This document shows, piece after piece, positions 37,254 through 46,492 of a stretch of DNA of 64,000 bases. The notes beneath the pieces are model-generated. The model did no database searches. It saw only the letters and a program-made list of their open reading frames with translations, and was not told where the DNA came from. The first letter of the stretch is position 1, and each line of letters begins with the position of its first letter. The DNA is from PALSA-911 sp963839645 (GTDB lineage Bacteria; Pseudomonadota; Alphaproteobacteria; Acetobacterales; Acetobacteraceae). The stretch is from NCBI GenBank assembly GCA_963839645.1, contig CAWIVZ010000009.1:62001-126000 (forward strand), given 5' to 3'. A program made the position numbers and the translations under genes.

Positions 37254-38201
37254 TCAGGGCGTGATGTCCACCCGCGCCCAGGTCAGGTCCGGATCGTACA
37301 GCGTGATCCCCGCGGCGATCTTCGCCGTGTTGGGTCCCAGATCCTTCTGGAACACGATGCCGTCCTTGTTGACCAGGAAACTCGTGATGCCGGAGGAGCC
37401 ATAGACCGCGGGCCAGGCGAGCATCGCGTAGCCGCCCACCATCGCGCCGCCGGTTACATAGGATTTCCGTCCGCCCGGTGCGGAGGAGCCTTGGCCCTTC
37501 AGAATGCGGAAGAAATAGCCCTGGTAGGGCAACGGCTTGCCAGCCGATCTCGCGCCGGGATAGCCCTCCTCGACCGCCTGGGCGACCAGCGGGGCCAGCG
37601 GGCTTTCCGGCTCGCCCGGACCGGGTTGCCAGTACAGCCCGTCATATTTGCCGGCACTGCTGACGATGCGCTCCGCATAGGAGCCGAGGCGGGCGTGATA
37701 GGCCTCCTCGGCGTCGACGAAAGCAAGGCTGGTGCGGATGGCGGCGATCTCGTTCCGCCCGATCCGGCGATTGACGATCTCCTGCGTGCCGGCCGCGGCA
37801 TCGAAATGCCAGCGCCCATTGGCCTGCACGATCGGGATCGGCAGCGGCCAGTCATCCGGGCCGATGATCAGGATGGCGCGGCCATCCGCCTGCTGGGTGA
37901 TCTGGTGGTGCGCCGCATAGGCATCCAGGAAATGCTTGCGCGCCGTCTCGTCGGCGACCTTGTCGCCGGATTCCAGCAGCTTTTCGCCGCCGGGGCCCAT
38001 CAGGGCTCGCAGGCCGGCATCATCGTGCCGGCCGAGCACCGCTACCAGGGCATCCACAGCCGCGTCGGCGGTCGGGAAGTCGCTCGGCGCGGCCGCCGCG
38101 GCAGGCGGCAAAGGGGCTGCCTGGGTAGCCGCGGGACCGGATAGCAGCAGCATCGCCAGCATCGCGCCGGAAACGCAGCGGGGGAGCCGATTTATGCTCA
38201 T
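37254..38201 (-). CDS. DUF2950 exported protein
   Basis: About 315 residues with an export leader (CVSGAMLAMLLLSGPAATQA). The conserved DUF2950 body contains FPTADAAVDALVAVLGRHD, PIPIVQANGRWHFDAAAGTQ, QEIVNRRIGRNEIAAIRTSL, YVDAEEAYHAR-like sequence (FVDAEEAYHARLGSYAERI) and PYQGYFFRILKGQG. Two ATGs (38204, 38201) follow AGGAAGGG at a good distance; the frame also opens at a TTG at 38219. Function unknown; it is paired with the DUF3300 gene, an association seen in many proteobacteria. Confidence 0.85.
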   Translation of the reverse strand: MSINRLPRCVSGAMLAMLLLSGPAATQAAPLPPAAAAAPSDFPTADAAVDALVAVLGRHDDAGLRALMGPGGEKLLESGDKVADETARKHFLDAYAAHHQITQQADGRAILIIGPDDWPLPIPIVQANGRWHFDAAAGTQEIVNRRIGRNEIAAIRTSLAFVDAEEAYHARLGSYAERIVSSAGKYDGLYWQPGPGEPESPLAPLVAQAVEEGYPGARSAGKPLPYQGYFFRILKGQGSSAPGGRKSYVTGGAMVGGYAMLAWPAVYGSSGITSFLVNKDGIVFQKDLGPNTAKIAAGITLYDPDLTWARVDITP

Positions 38202-38215
38202 CATAAAACCCTTCC

Positions 38216-39766
38216 TCAACGCCGCCTGCCGCCGCCGCCGCCACCGCCACCCCTGCCGCCACCGCCGCCGCCGGCTCTCGCGCCGCCACCACCGCCACCC
38301 GCAGCCCTGGCACCACCGCCGCCGCCTTGGGCGGCCCTGGCACCGCCGCCTCGGCCACCACCGGCTCCGGCGCTCCGGCTTTGCGCTCCACGATTGGAAT
38401 AGGCCGGCGCCTGACGGCCTTCCCCCATGCCGCCCAGGGCTGCCGGCTGCGCCGCGGGACGCGCGGCCGGACGCTGGGCCGGACGCTGGGCCGCGCCACC
38501 ACCCGTGCCGGGACGGGAAACGTTACCGCCACCGGCGCTCGGTCCGGAAGGACGGCCCGCACCGCCGCCAGGGGCGTTCGGACGATTGACGCCCGCGCCA
38601 CCACCGGGTGCATTGGGACGATTGGCGCCCGCACCGCCGCCAGGGGCGTTCGGACGATTGGCGCCCGCGCCGCCACCGGGTGCATTGGGACGATTGATCC
38701 CGCCCCCACCGGCGGGGCCGCCAGGCGGCTTGGCCGGCCGGTTCACCGCGCTGCCCGGCACCGAAACGCTGGGCCGGCCGATGGCGTTGGCCGGCATGCC
38801 ATTGCCACGGCTCGGCATGCCTACGGGCCCGGCGGGCGGACGCGCGGCCCGGCCGGCGCCGCCCCCCGCACCTCCTCCGGGACGGTTATAGCCACCGCTG
38901 GAAGGCGCCCGCCAATTGGCGTTGTTGATCTGCGTCCGGTTCGCGTTGATGTTGTTGTAGCGATTGACGTTCACGTTCATGCTGCCGGAGCCCCAGTTGG
39001 CCCCGCCGACATTCCACAGCGATCCGATCACGGCGGCGCCAGCGGCGAACGCCATGCCGGTGACCAGCGCGCTGCCGAACGCATAGCCGGGAGGCGGCGG
39101 CAGATAGACCGGCGGCGTCGCCGGATACGGCCATTCGCCGTAGACCTGGGTCGGGTTGTAGCTCGGCACGTACACCACCTGCGGGTCCGTCGGCTCCACC
39201 ACGATCACCGGCGGAGCACCCGGCTGGGCCGAGGCGGTCATGGTCACGGTCTGTTGCGGCGTGGTGGTCAGCGAGCCCGCCTTCTGCGCCTGCAGGCGCA
39301 GCCGCTGCACGCTGTTGAGCACATCGGCCTGCTGCACGGAGACGGCATAACCGAGCTGCTGCATCCAGTCCGCCTTGTCCGCCATCATCACCACGACCTC
39401 CGGGAAGGGTATCAGCGACTTCACGCTGGGATCCCAGTTCTGCGCTTCCAGGGCCTTGGCCAGGGCATCGCCTTTCAGTTCCTTGTTGCCGGGCCCGTCC
39501 AGCCAGACCCGCGCCTGCATCACCTGCACGGGATAGGTGGAGGCCATCATGATCTGGGTCAGCAGGGTATCGGGATAGAGCGCGATCGGCGCCATCAGTG
39601 CATCGAGCTGCTCCTGGTTGTAGAGGTCGGCCGAATTACCGGCCGGAGCGGGCGTGGCAGCAGCTGGGGCCGGCACCGGCGGCGCGCTCTGCGCTATGAC
39701 CGGCGCCGGCGCTGCCAGCACCGCCGAGATCAGCACAGCCAGGCTACGGAACGCATATCCGGACAT
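38216..39766 (-). CDS. DUF3300 exported protein with Gly/Pro/Asn-rich repeat tail
   Basis: 516 residues. Leader SLAVLISAVLAAPAPVIAQS, then the DUF3300 domain at about 45-235 (QEQLDALMAPIALYPDTLLT, LIPFPEVVVMMADKADWMQQ, PQVVYVPSYNPTQVYGEWPY). The last 240 residues are low-complexity: asparagine-rich, then 12-residue repeats of the type ANRPNAPGGGAG, then polyglycine with arginines to the end. A GGAGAGG ribosome site precedes ATG 39766. DUF2950 follows 14 bases downstream. An envelope-associated role is likely but unproven. Confidence 0.87.
   Translation of the reverse strand: MSGYAFRSLAVLISAVLAAPAPVIAQSAPPVPAPAAATPAPAGNSADLYNQEQLDALMAPIALYPDTLLTQIMMASTYPVQVMQARVWLDGPGNKELKGDALAKALEAQNWDPSVKSLIPFPEVVVMMADKADWMQQLGYAVSVQQADVLNSVQRLRLQAQKAGSLTTTPQQTVTMTASAQPGAPPVIVVEPTDPQVVYVPSYNPTQVYGEWPYPATPPVYLPPPPGYAFGSALVTGMAFAAGAAVIGSLWNVGGANWGSGSMNVNVNRYNNINANRTQINNANWRAPSSGGYNRPGGGAGGGAGRAARPPAGPVGMPSRGNGMPANAIGRPSVSVPGSAVNRPAKPPGGPAGGGGINRPNAPGGGAGANRPNAPGGGAGANRPNAPGGGAGVNRPNAPGGGAGRPSGPSAGGGNVSRPGTGGGAAQRPAQRPAARPAAQPAALGGMGEGRQAPAYSNRGAQSRSAGAGGGRGGGARAAQGGGGGARAAGGGGGGARAGGGGGGRGGGGGGGGRRR
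38561..38704. repeat. 72-bp tandem repeat inside the DUF3300 gene
   Basis: Two 72-base units, 38561-38632 and 38633-38704, are nearly identical. Each consists of two diverged 36-base subunits in A-B-A-B order, so the recent duplication was of the 72-base pair, encoding two 12-residue ANRPNAPGGGAG-type units. Confidence 0.85.
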
Positions 39767-40001
39767 CAGTGACCTCTCCAGACCATCGCGACCACAGCCG
39801 CATTATATCGTTGCCTGCACTCAACACTTTCAGGGGCACCCTGACAACCTTTAGCGCGTGGCAACAATGGCCCTGCCCGTCCTCCGCCATCCGCGGGATG
39901 GCAAACCAGGCCCAGACTGGCCCCATGGACAGGTTCATGCGAGCAGTCATAGACATCCGCAGCCTACCGCAATCAGATACCCTTCACCGGAGACCGTGCC
40001 C

Positions 40002-40772
40002 GTGCTCAACCGTATCCTGATCACCAATGACGACGGCATCGACGCGCCGGGCCTGGCCGTGATGGAAGCCATCGCCGGAGAACTGGCGCGCGAGGTGTGG
40101 GTGGTCGCCCCCGAGCACGACCAGTCCGGCGTCTCCCACGCCGTCAGCCTGCATCACCCGCTGCGCACCTCGCACCAGGGCATCCGCCGCTTCGGGGTGG
40201 ACGGCACCCCCGGCGACTGCGCCGTTCTGGGCGTCTGCCACCTGATGCCGGAACGGCCGGACCTGATCCTGTCAGGCGTCAATCGCGGCGGCAATCTGGG
40301 CATGGAAACAGTGTTTTCCGGCACCGTCGGCGGCGCGATGACCGGCATGCTGCTCGGCATCCCCTCCATCGCCCTCAGCCAGTGCTGGTCCGACAGAGCC
40401 AATGTGCCCTGGAACACCGCGCGCCAGCTCGGCGCCCCGGCGATCCGCCAGCTGCTGGAAATCGGCTGGAGCCCGGACACTTGCCTGAACGTCAATTTCC
40501 CCGACTGCGCGCCGGAGGCCGCCGGCCCGCTGACACTGGCGCGACAGGGCCTCGGCCTGGTGCAGGGGATGATCGTGGAAACCCGCACCGACCCCCGCGG
40601 CATGGAATATCACTGGATCAATTTCCGCCGCGGCCCGCGCCCGCAGGGGCCGGAAAGCGATGCCGACGCGACCCGGGCAGGCCGCGTCGCCGTAACGCCC
40701 GTCCGCTTCGACCGCACGGACGAAGCGGCCTACGCAGCACTGACGGGGAAATTGCCCCGTCTGGTCACGTAG
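40002..40772 (+). CDS. surE: 5'-nucleotidase/exopolyphosphatase SurE
   Basis: Metal-dependent survival-protein nucleotidase of about 256 residues. The N-terminal ILITNDDGIDAPGLAVMEAI holds the metal Asp pair, followed by VVAPEHDQSGVSHAVSLHHP, VDGTPGDCAVLG and LILSGVNRGGNLGMETVFSG with the metal Asn. GTG codons at 39996 and 40002 share the frame; GGAG at 39989-39992 favours 40002 by spacing. It is normally linked to stationary-phase survival genes, none of which is beside it. Confidence 0.94.
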   Translation: MLNRILITNDDGIDAPGLAVMEAIAGELAREVWVVAPEHDQSGVSHAVSLHHPLRTSHQGIRRFGVDGTPGDCAVLGVCHLMPERPDLILSGVNRGGNLGMETVFSGTVGGAMTGMLLGIPSIALSQCWSDRANVPWNTARQLGAPAIRQLLEIGWSPDTCLNVNFPDCAPEAAGPLTLARQGLGLVQGMIVETRTDPRGMEYHWINFRRGPRPQGPESDADATRAGRVAVTPVRFDRTDEAAYAALTGKLPRLVT

Positions 40773-40780
40773 TCCGTCAT

Positions 40781-43700
40781 CTAACCGAACAGATGCGCGG
40801 TGGTGGTGACACCGGCCAACTGCACATGGGTGCCATCCGTCAGCGCCAGGTTGGCAAAACCACCGCCGACACTCTGGCTCTGCACCGTCACGCCGCCGAC
40901 CAGGTTCAGCCGGTCGGTGCCGACCCGGAAGCCCTTGATCAGATCGACCGCACCGCCGGCCCCGGCGACGAAGTCGAACTGCACGCCGCTGCCCCATCCC
41001 GCCACCTGCACGGTGGTATTGCCGGTGCCGAAGGTCACGTCACCACCCGCCGGATTGAGGGTCAGGTTCGACGTGCCGGATCCGCCGATGAACCGGGTGG
41101 CGCCGTTGCCGCCAGAGGCGCTCAGACTGCCTGATCCGCCGGTCAGATAGAGCGACCCGCTACTCGCCGTGACAACCGCGCTGCCGGAGCCGCCGATGAA
41201 CGTCAACGCGCCCGCGCCACCATTGATGTTCGCGCTGCCCGATCCGCCATGGACGGTTTGCACATGGCCGGCCGTCCAATCGTTGTTGATCACGGTCAGC
41301 GAACCCGACCCGCCCCAAATCTGCGTGTTCGCGGCGGTGATCGTCACCGTGTCGGCACCGGAACCGGCGTTGATCACGTCGCTGCCATGAGAATAAACCG
41401 AGGCCGGGCCACTGGTGAGCGTCACCGCGGTCGAGCTGCCCGACTGTGTCGTAACCGACAACGCCCTGCCCGTGCCGCCGACCACCCCGGCGGATCCGCC
41501 TACAAGCGTCGCGCTGGCCGCATAAATCCCGGAGCCTATGGAGAATTGCACAGACGCACCGGTCTCCTGCACGTTGGTCAGGGAACCCGCGTTGATCGTC
41601 GCGTTGGCGCCGGCCGTCACAGTGACCTTATCATTGCCCACGCCGTTGAGCGTGTCGGTGCCGCTGAACGTGATCGTGCTGCTGCCGCTGCTGCCGTTCA
41701 CAATCGAATTGCCGTGAACGGTGATCGACTGGTTCCCGCTGCCACCATTGATCACGTCGGTCCCCCAGCTGTTGACCACGTTCGCGCCGGTCATCGACAG
41801 CAGGTTCGAGGAGCCTGCCAGCGTCGTGATGGTATTGGCGCCGCTCGTGGCACTGGCCATGTAGGTCAGCCCGCCCGATCCGCCGATGATGGTCTCACGC
41901 GCGCCACCATTCACGGTCAGCCGCCCGGTCCCGCCGATCAGCGTGACATTGCCGAGTTGCATCTCGACCGTGCTGGCCAGCCCGCCACCGTAATAGGTGA
42001 CGCTGCCGCCATCGCCGGCAATCAGATAGTCACCGCCGTTGCCATACAGCTTCGCCCCGCTGTTGCCATGGTTATACAGCGACAACACCCCGGTCCCGGC
42101 ATAGACGGTCGCCTTGCCCGAGACGATGACGGTATCGTTGCCCGAACCGGCATAGATCATATCGCTGCCGTAGCTGGTGAGCAAAACTTTGCCGACACCG
42201 AGACGAACCGTCGCGCCCACGACCGACGCTGCGGTGGTGATGGTCGTCTGCCCGCTATAGACCTTCGCGATCACGCCCCCGCCGACGATCGAGACGGCTT
42301 CCTCGGCGCCGCCCTGAAAGACGTCGAACGACGTCATGCCGCCGTTGGTCTGCACGGCCAGATAACCGTATGCCCCGTTGACCGTGACGTCGGCGGTGAC
42401 GCCTACATTGACCACCGTGCTGCCGCCATGGCCGGTGATGGCCGCTGTGCCCGTCACGGTCCATTGATTGGCGCCGAACCCGTCGTCGATGGTCGCGTTG
42501 CCTCCGACCTGCGCCGAAATATTGCCGGCCCCGGCGACAATGCGGTCGGTTCCCTCGCTGTCGATGGTGTCCTTCCCGCTGAGATGGAGCGTGTTGACGG
42601 AGCCCGCGACGGTGCCGATCAGATTGCCCCCGGATGGCGGAACCTCCGTGTAGTTCATGCCGCCGGACCCGCCGATGGCGGTCACATGGCCGCCGATCGC
42701 GGTCGCCGTAAGATGTCCTGCCCCACCCACGACCGCCGTCAACGTTCCGCTCAGGGTAACCGTATGAGGCAGCGCATCGGTGATCACCAGCGAGCTGCCC
42801 GGCAACACGCCGGTCAGGGTGGAATCCGGCAGGGAGGCGCCGGAACCGTCGATGTTACCCGTCTCGACCGCCGGCCCCCTGGCGATGTTGGCAGCGGGGA
42901 TAGCGGCAAACTGATTGCCGCTGATGGTGGCGCTGAAGGGGGTCTGGTTGAGCACCGCCACGGTCGAACTGGTCCGATCGTTGACGAAGCTGTTGCCGGT
43001 CACCGTCAGGGACGACCCCGCATAAGGGATGCCCTCGCCGCCAAAATGGACCATATTGGATTGTTGCGAGTTAGGGCCTTTTTCGATCAGATTGTTCTTG
43101 ATCAGGTCCACCCCGCCATTCGGCAAATCGATGCTGTAGCTCGCGGTACCTGTCGGCCCATCCCGGAAGATGTTGTTCTCGATATCGTTGATCAGCGCGC
43201 GGCTCTTGAACTCGTGCCCAACTACCGCCTTCTCAAAAATACTATTGGTAGCCGTTAGTTTCGCAACCGCGCCGATATACAGATTATGCGTGTAACCGGT
43301 GCCGGACCCGTTGCCCGAGAACAGGCTATGGTCGATGGTGACGGTATTGGTCAATCCGGCAATCACCGGATTGCCCATCACACCGTTCTGGTTGCCGATG
43401 AACGCATCGTTGATCAGCACCATCTGTCCGCCCTCGTAGCGAATGCCGGCGCCGTTGCCGCCGTTTGCCGCGGAAATGGCAACACCGGAAAAGGACAGGT
43501 TCTTGATCGTCACGTCGTTGTCGACGACCAGGATACCCTTGCTGTTCGGCGGCGGAATCGTCGCCACCATCTTGACCATCCCGCCCATGCCCTCGATCGT
43601 GATCTTGTGGGTTATGGTCGCGAAATCGTTGGTGTAGGTGCCAGCGTCCACGCGAATCACGTCGCCATCCGCCGAGGCGGCGATCGCCGCGGATAGCGTC

Positions 43701-43804
43701 GCATACTGCTTGCCGACCCCGACCGTCAGGACATGTGTGCCGGCTGGCAGCACGGCATTCACGACGCCGGTTAAACCCGGCGTGCCTGAGTAGGATACAG
43801 TCAT
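40781..43804 (-). CDS. large secreted beta-helix protein with degenerate RTX-like repeats
   Basis: 1007 residues with no N-terminal signal peptide. Residues about 20-350 form a right-handed beta-helix (KQYATLSAAIAASADGDVIR, then IRYEGGQMVLINDAFIGNQN and many NxF/NxxI rungs). From about 370 on it consists of short glycine-rich strands, with partial RTX nonapeptides such as YAGSGNDTVIV, INGGSGNQSITV and INAGSGADTVTI. The C-terminus (VDLIKGFRVGTDRLNLVGGV) resembles serralysin-type type I secretion ends. ATG 43804 follows GAAGGGA by 6 bases. Likely a surface or released adhesin or polysaccharide-acting protein; no secretion ABC genes are adjacent. Confidence 0.75.
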   Translation of the reverse strand: MTVSYSGTPGLTGVVNAVLPAGTHVLTVGVGKQYATLSAAIAASADGDVIRVDAGTYTNDFATITHKITIEGMGGMVKMVATIPPPNSKGILVVDNDVTIKNLSFSGVAISAANGGNGAGIRYEGGQMVLINDAFIGNQNGVMGNPVIAGLTNTVTIDHSLFSGNGSGTGYTHNLYIGAVAKLTATNSIFEKAVVGHEFKSRALINDIENNIFRDGPTGTASYSIDLPNGGVDLIKNNLIEKGPNSQQSNMVHFGGEGIPYAGSSLTVTGNSFVNDRTSSTVAVLNQTPFSATISGNQFAAIPAANIARGPAVETGNIDGSGASLPDSTLTGVLPGSSLVITDALPHTVTLSGTLTAVVGGAGHLTATAIGGHVTAIGGSGGMNYTEVPPSGGNLIGTVAGSVNTLHLSGKDTIDSEGTDRIVAGAGNISAQVGGNATIDDGFGANQWTVTGTAAITGHGGSTVVNVGVTADVTVNGAYGYLAVQTNGGMTSFDVFQGGAEEAVSIVGGGVIAKVYSGQTTITTAASVVGATVRLGVGKVLLTSYGSDMIYAGSGNDTVIVSGKATVYAGTGVLSLYNHGNSGAKLYGNGGDYLIAGDGGSVTYYGGGLASTVEMQLGNVTLIGGTGRLTVNGGARETIIGGSGGLTYMASATSGANTITTLAGSSNLLSMTGANVVNSWGTDVINGGSGNQSITVHGNSIVNGSSGSSTITFSGTDTLNGVGNDKVTVTAGANATINAGSLTNVQETGASVQFSIGSGIYAASATLVGGSAGVVGGTGRALSVTTQSGSSTAVTLTSGPASVYSHGSDVINAGSGADTVTITAANTQIWGGSGSLTVINNDWTAGHVQTVHGGSGSANINGGAGALTFIGGSGSAVVTASSGSLYLTGGSGSLSASGGNGATRFIGGSGTSNLTLNPAGGDVTFGTGNTTVQVAGWGSGVQFDFVAGAGGAVDLIKGFRVGTDRLNLVGGVTVQSQSVGGGFANLALTDGTHVQLAGVTTTAHLFG

Positions 43805-44305
43805 GCGCATTCCCTTCGATAATTCGACCAAGTCATTTCCGGCACACCGGAACATCCAGCTCGAATTGTTATTGATAAGTCCATACGCGGATGTTTTGAT
43901 TATTTCCGCTACCCATGACACTGATAATATGAACGGGCATTGGAAGTCCATGACCCGTCACGATCACATTAATTTGAATAGAATCTACGTGCGCAATATA
44001 TTTTGGAATGCATGTTTTATTCAGTTTTGATGATTGTTTATCAATATTGATATGGTTCGGTTGGCCGGCATAAAATTCATCCTGTTCATCCGGACCGCCG
44101 GTGCAGGCAATCCAGCCATCACGGTAAATTCACGCAATTCCGGGTTTGCCGAGCCCGGGAAGCTTTCACCTGACATGCCGCCGCCATGAACGGACCATTG
44201 CCTTGCCCGCACGCTCCCTCGGCGACACACTTGTCGACCGGGAACTTACCTCCGCTCTGCCATCCGCGCCGACACGGTTCACACATAGTCAATCGGAATT
44301 ATCCA
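43805..44305. other. gene-free AT-rich region upstream of the beta-helix gene
   Basis: Bases 43830-44060 are markedly AT-rich against a GC-rich background, then composition returns to normal up to the mmgE-like start at 44306. It separates two divergent genes and probably holds both promoters. The one clear signal is the palindrome at 44039-44052. No credible small gene was found. Confidence 0.5.
44039..44052. promoter_or_regulatory. 14-bp perfect palindrome, candidate operator
   Basis: TATCAATATTGATA reads the same on both strands. It lies in the AT-rich divergent region about 235 bases upstream of the beta-helix gene start. The sequence fits a dimeric regulator site; the protein is unknown. 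Confidence 0.4.
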
Positions 44306-45694
44306 ATGCCCGCATCCGCCCCGGCGCTCGCCAGCCAGATGGCCCAACGGATCTGCGCTTTCGACCGCCAGCAGCTCACGCCGAGAGCATTGGCCTGCGC
44401 GCGAACCGCGATCATCGACACCATCGGCGTCACCCTCGCCGGCCATGCCGAACCCTGCACCGATATCGTTCGGCGGGTTCCCGGCATCGGGTCCGCAGCG
44501 GGCCCGGCCCTCGTGTTCTCCAGCCGGCAGCGCACCAGCGCGCTCGATGCCACGATGATCAATGGCTGCGCGTCCCACGCGCTCGACTATGATGATTTCT
44601 CCGGCGTGATGGGCGGACACCAGTCGGTGCCGCTGGTGGCGCTGCTGTTCGCGCTGGGCGAAGACCGCGCCGCGTCAGGAATACAGATCCTGCTCGCCTA
44701 CACCGCTGGCGTGGAAACCGAGATCCGGCTCGCGCGCGCGGTGAACTTTCATCACTACGACAAGGGCTGGCACCCCACGGCCACGCTCGGCACCATCGGC
44801 GCCGCCGCATCGGCCGCGCATCTGCTGGGCCTGGACGAAGCGCACACGGCCACGGCTCTGGCCATCGCCGCCTCTCTCGCCGGTGGCCTCAAGGCCAATT
44901 TCGGCACCATGGTGAAGCCGCTGCATGTCGGCCAGAGCGCGCGCAACGGCCTGTTCGCGGCCCTGCTGGCCGAAGGCGGCTTTGATGCCAACCCGCAGGC
45001 CTTCGAGCACCACCAGGGTTTTTTCAATGTGTTCAATGGCCCCGGCACATACGACGCGACGAAACTGCTGGAAGACTGGGGAGCGCCGCTGGAGATCGAG
45101 CAACCCTCCATCGCGCTGAAGCAGTTCCCCTGCTGCGGCAGCACCCACCCGGCCATCTCCGCCATGCTGGACCTGGTGCGCGCCGAGGACATCCGCCCCG
45201 CCGAGGTGGCCGCGATCGAGGTGCTGCCGCATGGCCGGCGGCTGCGCCACACGAACAACCCCGATCCGCGAACCGCGCTGGAAGCGAAGTTCAGCCATCA
45301 ATACGTCATCGCCCGCGCCCTGCTCGACCGGGCGGTGCGGCTGAAGGATTTCGAGCACGACGCCCATCTCGACCCGGCCATCCGCGACCTGCTGCCGCGC
45401 ATATCGGCCCGCCCGCATCCGGATATGGCCGATGACAGCGCGCAGCAATGGGGCGCGGAAGTGATCGTGACGCTGAACGGCGGCCGACAGGTATCGCGCC
45501 GTGTCGACGATCTGATCGGCCGTGGCGGCGACAACGCCATGACCCGCGACGAACTATGGGAGAAGTTCAGCGACTGCGCCGAACGAAGCCTGCCGCACGG
45601 CCAGATCGCCCCGCTGTTCGACCGCCTCGGCGCGCTGGAAACGGAGGCGGATATCCGCGAAACGGTAAAGCTGCTCGAAGGCGCGTCCAATTAG
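44306..45694 (+). CDS. MmgE/PrpD family protein
   Basis: 462 residues of the MmgE/PrpD (2-methylcitrate dehydratase, iminodisuccinate epimerase) superfamily. Recognisable blocks: RALACARTAIIDTIGVTLAG, INGCASHALDYDDFSGVMGG HQS, YDKGWHPTATLGTIGAAASA, LKANFGTMVKPLHVGQSARN and LKQFPCCGSTHPAISAMLDL. The ATG at 44306 gives the family start; the longer frame to 44186 is not conserved. No prpB or prpC lies near, so a 2-methylcitrate role is not supported; many paralogues act on other substituted dicarboxylates. Confidence 0.9.
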   Translation: MPASAPALASQMAQRICAFDRQQLTPRALACARTAIIDTIGVTLAGHAEPCTDIVRRVPGIGSAAGPALVFSSRQRTSALDATMINGCASHALDYDDFSGVMGGHQSVPLVALLFALGEDRAASGIQILLAYTAGVETEIRLARAVNFHHYDKGWHPTATLGTIGAAASAAHLLGLDEAHTATALAIAASLAGGLKANFGTMVKPLHVGQSARNGLFAALLAEGGFDANPQAFEHHQGFFNVFNGPGTYDATKLLEDWGAPLEIEQPSIALKQFPCCGSTHPAISAMLDLVRAEDIRPAEVAAIEVLPHGRRLRHTNNPDPRTALEAKFSHQYVIARALLDRAVRLKDFEHDAHLDPAIRDLLPRISARPHPDMADDSAQQWGAEVIVTLNGGRQVSRRVDDLIGRGGDNAMTRDELWEKFSDCAERSLPHGQIAPLFDRLGALETEADIRETVKLLEGASN

Positions 45695-45712
45695 GGCCTC
45701 GGCCGTTGGCGG

Positions 45713-46492
45713 TCACTGCACCAGCGGACCGGAAGCGGCCTCCATCGCCACACCGTCGATTTTGGCCCGACCGGCCAGCACGCGCAGGTACTGGCTGACG
45801 GCGCGCTGCCAGGCATGCGTCGCCAGATGACGCTCGATCTGCCCCGCCACCGTCTCGAACGGCAGGTCCTGGCCGAGCGCCACGCGGTCAACCCGCAGCA
45901 CATGATAGCCATAGCGCGTCGCCACCGGCACCGGGCAGATCTGGCCGCTTTCCAGGTTGAAGACGAAGGTCTCCAGTTCCGGCACCAGATCGCCACGGCT
46001 CTGCTGGCCCAGCAGCCCGCCAGCCTCGCGCGACGGGCAGGCAGAACGCTCCCGCGCCAGCGCGGCGAAGCGGTCCGGCCGGTCGGCCAGCATGGCCAGC
46101 ACCTCGCTCGCCGCCTGTTTGGCCGCCGCGCGTGCCGTGGCGTCCTCGGGGGGCGCGGGAAACAGGATATGCGCCGCCTCGTAGACATCGGGCGCACGAA
46201 AGCGCGCGCGATTGGCCTGCCAGTAGCGATGCAGGCTGGCTTCGTCGGCCTCGGGGATGGCGATCTCGCGCGCGAGCAGCGCCTGGATGGTCGCCTCCTC
46301 GGCGGTGCTGTCCTCATCCGCCTCGGCCGCTATGCCCAGCCGCGTAGCCTCGTCGAGCAGCAAGGTGCGCAGCACCAGCGCTGTCGCCGCCTGCTCCCAG
46401 GCAGCCTCGGAGGTCGCCGCCGGGTGGTGCTGCATCTCCGCCGCGATCGCCGCCTCGGGCAGCACTTTCTGGTTCACCCTTACGTCGCGCAT
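45713..46492 (-). CDS. parvulin-type (PpiC) peptidyl-prolyl isomerase of the nar locus
   Basis: 259 residues. An N-terminal helical SurA/NifM-like part (ASEAAWEQAATALVLRTLLL-like sequence) precedes a rotamase domain: VYEAAHILFPAPPEDATARA, FAALARERSACPSREAGGLL, LVPELETFVFNLESGQICPV and ATRYGYHVLRVDR. No signal peptide is visible, so it is probably cytoplasmic like NifM. Its ATG at 46492 meets the narI stop (one-base overlap), so it belongs to the nar transcript and may help fold or mature NarG/NarH. Confidence 0.85.
   Translation of the reverse strand: MRDVRVNQKVLPEAAIAAEMQHHPAATSEAAWEQAATALVLRTLLLDEATRLGIAAEADEDSTAEEATIQALLAREIAIPEADEASLHRYWQANRARFRAPDVYEAAHILFPAPPEDATARAAAKQAASEVLAMLADRPDRFAALARERSACPSREAGGLLGQQSRGDLVPELETFVFNLESGQICPVPVATRYGYHVLRVDRVALGQDLPFETVAGQIERHLATHAWQRAVSQYLRVLAGRAKIDGVAMEAASGPLVQ

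Noticed and set aside
34761..38144. 1127-codon open frame on the plus strand
   Set aside because: Only its first part is the luciferase-like monooxygenase; after the frameshift at 35465 it runs antisense through the MFS and DUF2950 genes.
38561..38704. CRISPR-like short repeats
   Set aside because: The units are in-frame coding repeats of the DUF3300 protein without unique spacers.
41249..43258. 669-codon open frame opposite the beta-helix gene
   Set aside because: Antisense reading of glycine-rich repeats; the minus-strand protein has clear repeat structure and a good ribosome site.
40781..43804. Classical calcium-binding RTX toxin
   Set aside because: Only a few degenerate nonapeptides are present and no acyltransferase or type I secretion genes adjoin, so a toxin call is not supported.
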